NCBI GenBank assembly: GCA_040217575.1
Contig: JAVJPW010000005.1
Coordinates: forward strand, 372,001-436,000
DNA length: 64,000 bases
Direction of reading: 5' to 3'
Origin: Pacificispira sp040217575
GTDB taxonomy: Bacteria > Pseudomonadota > Alphaproteobacteria > UBA8366 > Aestuariispiraceae
Made by a program: the position numbers and the translations under genes. Under the pieces are notes generated by a model, which was given only the letters and a program-made list of their open reading frames with translations, searched no databases and had not been told where the DNA came from. How positions within the stretch are numbered: position 1 is the stretch's first letter; each line of letters starts with the position of its first letter. Below are positions 60,257-64,000 of this stretch, one piece after another.

Positions 60257-61188
60257 ACGGGCACCGACTTGGGCGGGCAAACCCTGTCGACCAGATCGTA
60301 ATATCCCTGCCGCAGTTTCCGGGTCAACGGCCCGGGCGTGCCGTCACCGATGGTGCGGCCGTCCACTTCCCGCACCGGAATCAGCCCGGCAAAGGTGCCG
60401 GTGACGAACGCTTCATCCGCGGAATAGACCTTGGTCAGCGGAAATGTCTTTTCGAATGCCGGGATACCCAGCCCCTTCGCAACCGACAGAACATTGCCGC
60501 GCGTTATTCCGCCCAGACAATACAACCCGGAAGAGGTCCATACTTCCCCCCCGCGCACAATGAAGAAATGTGTCGAATTGCAGGTGGCGACAAAGCCTTG
60601 CGGGTCCAGCATCAACCCTTCGTCGGCACCGGCCTTTTCCGCCTGAATGCAGGCCGTGATGCAGTTCAACTTGCTAAGTGAATTCCAGGATGGGTCCTGA
60701 ACGTCCGGCGCGCCGCGGTGCACATGCACGGTATGCAGGCGAAGTCCCGTCTCAAGCACAGCGGGGTTGGGCTGTTTCCATTCCGGGATGATGACAACGG
60801 TCGCGCCGCCAACATTTGCACGCGGGCTTTGGTAGGGAGTTGTCTTCAGCCCGCGGGATACAACAAGGCGGATATGCACACCGCTTTCCATGTCGTTTGC
60901 CCGGCAGGTTGCCAGGATACGGTCATGCATTTCATCCGGCGTTAGCCCGATATCGATATCAATGGCCTTTGCACCTTCATACAGGCGGTCCAGATGACGG
61001 TCGATGAAGGCCAGCTTTCCATTGTGCAAGCGGATCCCTTCCCACACACCATCCCCTAGCAGGAAGCCCGAATCGAAAACGGAAATGACTGCGTCCCTGC
61101 GCGCCACAATCTGTCCGTTCACGGATATTTTGACATCCGCATTGCGTGGGTCTTCGCCGTGGGCATGGGAACCGGTTTCCATCAACAT
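60253..61188 (-). CDS. Class IV aminotransferase (branched-chain/D-amino acid type)
   Basis: A 311-residue PLP enzyme. The fold-type IV pattern shows in DSGFLLGDGVWEGIRLHNGK, the PLP lysine in WNSLSKLNCITACIQAE and GFVATCNSTHFFIVRGGEV. GGITRGNVLSVAKGLGIPAF binds the cofactor phosphate. It could act on branched-chain or D-amino acids. ATG at 61188 (or 61182) follows AAAAGGACGTG; the frame beyond it to 62169 is an antisense shadow of the DadA-like gene. First gene of the minus-strand cluster. Confidence 0.9.
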   Translation of the reverse strand: MLMETGSHAHGEDPRNADVKISVNGQIVARRDAVISVFDSGFLLGDGVWEGIRLHNGKLAFIDRHLDRLYEGAKAIDIDIGLTPDEMHDRILATCRANDMESGVHIRLVVSRGLKTTPYQSPRANVGGATVVIIPEWKQPNPAVLETGLRLHTVHVHRGAPDVQDPSWNSLSKLNCITACIQAEKAGADEGLMLDPQGFVATCNSTHFFIVRGGEVWTSSGLYCLGGITRGNVLSVAKGLGIPAFEKTFPLTKVYSADEAFVTGTFAGLIPVREVDGRTIGDGTPGPLTRKLRQGYYDLVDRVCPPKSVPV

Positions 61189-61266
61189 CACGTCCTTTTC
61201 ATGTGTCCGCCCGGTCTGGTAGCGTCGGGCGGTACTGCGTTCTTTTTTGTGGAGTTCCATGACAGC

Positions 61267-62529
61267 ATGAGTTCCGAACTTCCGGCAAGACCGGGCGAAA
61301 GCCTGTTGATCGTTGGCGCCGGCGCGGTTGGGTGCGCCGCGGCCCTGACTTTTGCGCGAAACGGCTTTCGGGTCACCGTCGTCGATCCGAACGAACCGGG
61401 CAGCGGCGCCAGCTTCGGCAATGCCGGTGGCATCGTCCCGTCGGCCGCACCATTGGCACAACCGGGTTTGCCATATTCGGTCCCGGGGATGCTGCTGGAC
61501 CCTGAAGGACCGCTTTCGATTCGCCCGGCACAGATGATCCGGGCGCTGCCGTGGTTCCTGCGTTTTCTGGCGGAATGCGGCCCTGAACGGACGGAAGCGA
61601 ACTCCATCGCGCTTTATGCGCTGTCGCGTCAGGCACCGGATGCCTGGCAGGAACTGGTACGCGGAACTCCGGCGCAGGACCTGGTGCGCGAAACCGGGTG
61701 GCTGAAGGTTTATTCCACCGAACAATCCTTTCACGAATATTCCTTTGAACGGGACATGTTGGTCCGCCGCGACGGGCCGCTTGAAATCCTGAATGCGGAT
61801 GAGCTGCGCCAACTGGAACCGAATCTGGCCCCGATATTCTGGGGTGCGATCCGCCAGCCGGATGCCCTGACCATCGTCAATCCCGGCAGGATGATCCGGG
61901 CCGTGGCGGAAGAGGCGGCGGCACAGGGCGCGGTCTTCCGACAGGAATTCGCACAAGACGTCGACGTGGCCGAAGACGGGCGCATCGCGCTGTCGACCGA
62001 TCAGACGGTGCATCATCCGGACCGGCTGATGATATGTCAGGGGGCTTATTCCGGACCATTGGCAAGTAAACTTGGGGCCAACGCGTTTCTGGAGGCCGAG
62101 CGCGGTTACCACGCCATGTTCGAAACACCGGAAAAAAACCTTGGGCGAACCGTCTTCTGGGTTGACCAAAGCATGGTACTTTGCCCGATGGAAGACGGCG
62201 TCAGAATGACGACCCAGTCCGAGTTCGCGGGCCTGAACGCGCCGCCGGACTATCGTCGGTTGGAACGCCAGAAAAAACGGGCCGGCGAAATGCTTCCCGG
62301 CCTGAACCTGAATGCCAAATCACGCTGGATGGGCCGGCGCCCGTCGACACCGGATTCCCTTCCCTATCTGGGGCGGGCGCCCGCAACGCCGCGGGCATAC
62401 CTGAATTTCGGACATAACCATCTTGGCCTGACGCTGTCGGCCATTTCGGCAAAGGTCGCCCTTGCGGACTGGATGTGCGACAGCCTGTCTGCGGGGCTGG
62501 ACATGCACGCCTATCGGGCGCAGCGGTAG
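61267..62529 (+). CDS. FAD-dependent D-amino acid dehydrogenase-like oxidoreductase (DadA-type)
   Basis: A 420-residue flavoprotein of the DAO superfamily. The dinucleotide motif is LLIVGAGAVGCAAALTFARN. GASFGNAGGIVPSAAPLAQP resembles DadA, and the C-terminal SLPYLGRAPATPRAYLNFGH plus GLTLSAISAKV completes the FAD site. It should oxidise a D-amino acid or imino compound and pass electrons to the membrane. ATG at 61267 is chosen because homology starts there. It is divergent from the aminotransferase gene, with 78 bases between starts. Confidence 0.9.
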   Translation: MSSELPARPGESLLIVGAGAVGCAAALTFARNGFRVTVVDPNEPGSGASFGNAGGIVPSAAPLAQPGLPYSVPGMLLDPEGPLSIRPAQMIRALPWFLRFLAECGPERTEANSIALYALSRQAPDAWQELVRGTPAQDLVRETGWLKVYSTEQSFHEYSFERDMLVRRDGPLEILNADELRQLEPNLAPIFWGAIRQPDALTIVNPGRMIRAVAEEAAAQGAVFRQEFAQDVDVAEDGRIALSTDQTVHHPDRLMICQGAYSGPLASKLGANAFLEAERGYHAMFETPEKNLGRTVFWVDQSMVLCPMEDGVRMTTQSEFAGLNAPPDYRRLERQKKRAGEMLPGLNLNAKSRWMGRRPSTPDSLPYLGRAPATPRAYLNFGHNHLGLTLSAISAKVALADWMCDSLSAGLDMHAYRAQR

Positions 62530-62649
62530 GCACGATCCCACAACAGCAAAAATACCCGTTAGTTCAAATGCACTGGAACGGTAAGTTTCTGTTCAGAATT
62601 GCGCCTTAGAATTTCCGGATTGGGGGGGCGACCTGATCGGGAGCACGTT

Positions 62650-63435
62650 ATGGCAACGGTTCGCAGCCTGTCTGGAAACGATGCATTCATAGAGGCGCTG
62701 CAACAGACGGTCACCTTTGCATTTCAGCCCATCGTCGATTTGCGAACGGGTGAAACACATGGTGTCGAAGCTTTGATCCGAAATCTGGACAAGCTGGGTT
62801 TCCAGTCCATCCCCGCCTTTTTCGACTATGCCTGGAGCGCTGGGATCCTGACGCACGTTGATTTCCTGATACGTTCGCTGGCGCTTACTCAGGTTTCGAA
62901 CGTCGCCGCACTATCTGGCCGAAAGGTCTTTTTGAATGTCGATGCCCGTATCATGGCGGACCGCGACGGGCGTCGCGTCCGGAATTTGGATGTCCTGCGC
63001 AAGACGGATCTGTCATCCGACCAGATCGTCCTGGAAAGTCGTTTCCTGGACGCGAGCCAGCCATTTAGTTGGCATGATGGCGAACCCGCGCTTTGCCGGG
63101 AGAACGGTTACGGTCTTGCAATCGACGATTTCGGGCGCGGGATCGGCGAATTGCGTGTCTGCTACACGCACGCACCGAAATATATGAAAATCGACCCGCA
63201 TTTCGCCACGGAATCAAAAACCGACAGGAAAAGGCGTCCCTTTATCCAGGCCCTTGTCGATTTCACGCACGCCCTGAAGGCACAGGCGATCGCAAAGGGA
63301 ATTGAATCCGCCGAAGACGCCGCCGTTTTCCGGGATGCCGGATGCGATTATGCACAAGGTTTCTGGATCGCACACCCGACGACCGATCACGATAAATTAA
63401 GAGCCGCCTATCCGCATGTTTGCGGCAAAACCTAA
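62650..63435 (+). CDS. Stand-alone EAL-domain protein (c-di-GMP phosphodiesterase-like)
   Basis: A 261-residue cytoplasmic EAL domain without GGDEF or sensor. The signature GVEALIRN has the EAL Glu. FLNVDARIM supplies Asn, IVLESRF the Glu, LAIDDFGRGIG the Asp pair, YMKIDPHF the Lys and CDYAQGFWI the Gln. The usual AEGVE loop reads IAKGIES, so one Glu is a Lys. It may have reduced activity or only bind c-di-GMP. GGGAG lies 8 bases before the ATG. Confidence 0.87.
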   Translation: MATVRSLSGNDAFIEALQQTVTFAFQPIVDLRTGETHGVEALIRNLDKLGFQSIPAFFDYAWSAGILTHVDFLIRSLALTQVSNVAALSGRKVFLNVDARIMADRDGRRVRNLDVLRKTDLSSDQIVLESRFLDASQPFSWHDGEPALCRENGYGLAIDDFGRGIGELRVCYTHAPKYMKIDPHFATESKTDRKRRPFIQALVDFTHALKAQAIAKGIESAEDAAVFRDAGCDYAQGFWIAHPTTDHDKLRAAYPHVCGKT

Positions 63436-64000
63436 CCGGCCTTGCGGACATCCGGAACATAGGGCTTCGATGCGAAATGTTCCTGTTCCCCGTCCGAGAA
63501 ACGGGCGCCTGCGGCCAGGATGGAATCGTCCGCTGCAGGTTCCAATGGCACAAATGAACGGTCGTCTTCCGTTACGAATGCATCATTGGTGATGGCATTG
63601 TAGCAGATGATAAGGGTCCAGCGCCGCTGGTCCGACGTATTGCGGTCCGACCGATGCAACGTGTTGCAGTGAAAGAAAAAGGCGTCGCCGGGGTCCATAA
63701 TGACATCGACGACTTCGTGACGCTTCAGAATCTCTTTCATGCGCGCGGGATCGGCCTCATTCTGCTTTTCCGTCAGCGGCACATGATCGACGCGCCCCAG
63801 ATGATGGCTGCCGCGCACGACCTTCAGACAGCCATTTTCCGGGGTCGTGCGGTCCAGCGCGATCATGCAGCTGACCATCGCCGGGCGCAGACAGCCGTTG
63901 TAGTACCAATAGCCGTAATCCTGATGCCATTCCCAGGCACCGCCTTCGAACGGTTCCTTCGCCGTCAGCTTGGACTGGTAGTGGTAAACCGGTTCCCCAA
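63432..64000 (-). CDS. Phytanoyl-CoA dioxygenase (PhyH)-family protein, 5' end beyond window
   Basis: The visible 189 residues run off the right edge without a start. Two iron ligands are in WEWHQDYGYWYYNG (His and Asp), the distal His is in FFFHCNTLHRSD and the 2-oxoglutarate Arg region in QRRWTLIICYNA. These make it a 2-oxoglutarate and Fe(II)-dependent oxygenase; relatives include ectoine hydroxylase and many small-molecule hydroxylases. An internal Met at 63878 is not the start because the motif HxD lies upstream of it. Substrate unknown. Confidence 0.85.
   Translation of the reverse strand, partial: GEPVYHYQSKLTAKEPFEGGAWEWHQDYGYWYYNGCLRPAMVSCMIALDRTTPENGCLKVVRGSHHLGRVDHVPLTEKQNEADPARMKEILKRHEVVDVIMDPGDAFFFHCNTLHRSDRNTSDQRRWTLIICYNAITNDAFVTEDDRSFVPLEPAADDSILAAGARFSDGEQEHFASKPYVPDVRKAG

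Noticed and set aside
61189..62169. N-terminal extension of the aminotransferase frame to 62169
   Set aside because: It is antisense to the DadA-like gene and unlike any aminotransferase; the family start and a Shine-Dalgarno are at 61188.
1..64000. CRISPR arrays, insertion sequences and prophage
   Set aside because: No spaced direct repeats, transposase, integrase or phage structural genes were seen on either strand.

Overview
The window is a gene-dense chromosomal segment with GC-rich coding sequence, from an alphaproteobacterium, most likely in or near the Rhodospirillales. Support comes from a PopZ-type polar organiser with a Pro/Glu linker, a DUF2336 protein, a bactofilin overlapping an M23 peptidase, an alphaproteobacterial PAS protein, eukaryotic-type NADP-isocitrate dehydrogenase, an ICE-like operator pair and a TTAA-N7-TTAA (CtrA-type) site. 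I saw no phage, transposase, integrase or CRISPR array. Both ends cut a gene: an NDP-forming acyl-CoA synthetase on the left and a PhyH dioxygenase on the right. No gene-free stretch exceeds 300 bases.

Layout. 1-5727: carnitine catabolism operon (BKACE, carnitine dehydrogenase, acyl-CoA dehydrogenase, acyl-CoA synthetase), divergent from a CdhR-like AraC activator. 5787-13730: manC, an MscS channel, a DUF2256 protein, two SDRs, popZ, tolC and a PIMT-like protein. 13865-18116: tRNA-Cys, diaminopropionate ammonia-lyase, an M24 peptidase, a permease and tRNA-Asn. 18256-26238: cheZ, icd, a protein sharing cheZ's C-terminal tail, LOG, a LysM protein, psd-pssA, a lipoprotein and a VWA protein. 26357-30104: DUF2336, bactofilin and M23 peptidase. 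30334-38480: LysR, an MttB-family methyltransferase, a serine hydrolase, an enolase-superfamily enzyme, a Rieske oxygenase and an AGCS symporter, plausibly for methylated amines or betaines. 38555-44208: SDR, PAS protein, hemN with an FNR/FixK-type box, a desaturase, a DODA-type dioxygenase and an acetyltransferase. 44235-48309: katG behind two Fur-superfamily boxes, then an alternative oxidase-truncated haemoglobin operon divergent from an NsrR-type regulator with two mirrored NsrR-like boxes. 48410-55778: flavoprotein, cupin, YchJ, tautomerase, rplM-rpsI, thioesterase, enoyl-CoA hydratase, CoA-binding protein, a FemAB-like protein and hisI. 55763-62529: VOC, MFS, CocE-type hydrolase, sulfotransferase-fold protein and class IV aminotransferase, divergent from a DadA-like oxidoreductase. 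62650-64000: EAL-domain protein and PhyH.

Themes. The left operon can take carnitine to betainyl-CoA. The 31-38 kb locus carries two unrelated enzyme families used elsewhere to demethylate quaternary amines, so the two regions may act in series. The best-supported regulatory unit is NsrR/AOX/truncated haemoglobin, which looks like a nitric-oxide-induced respiratory bypass. The least explained item is the protein at 20422-20952, whose C-terminus matches that of CheZ and the CheY-binding peptide of FliM.
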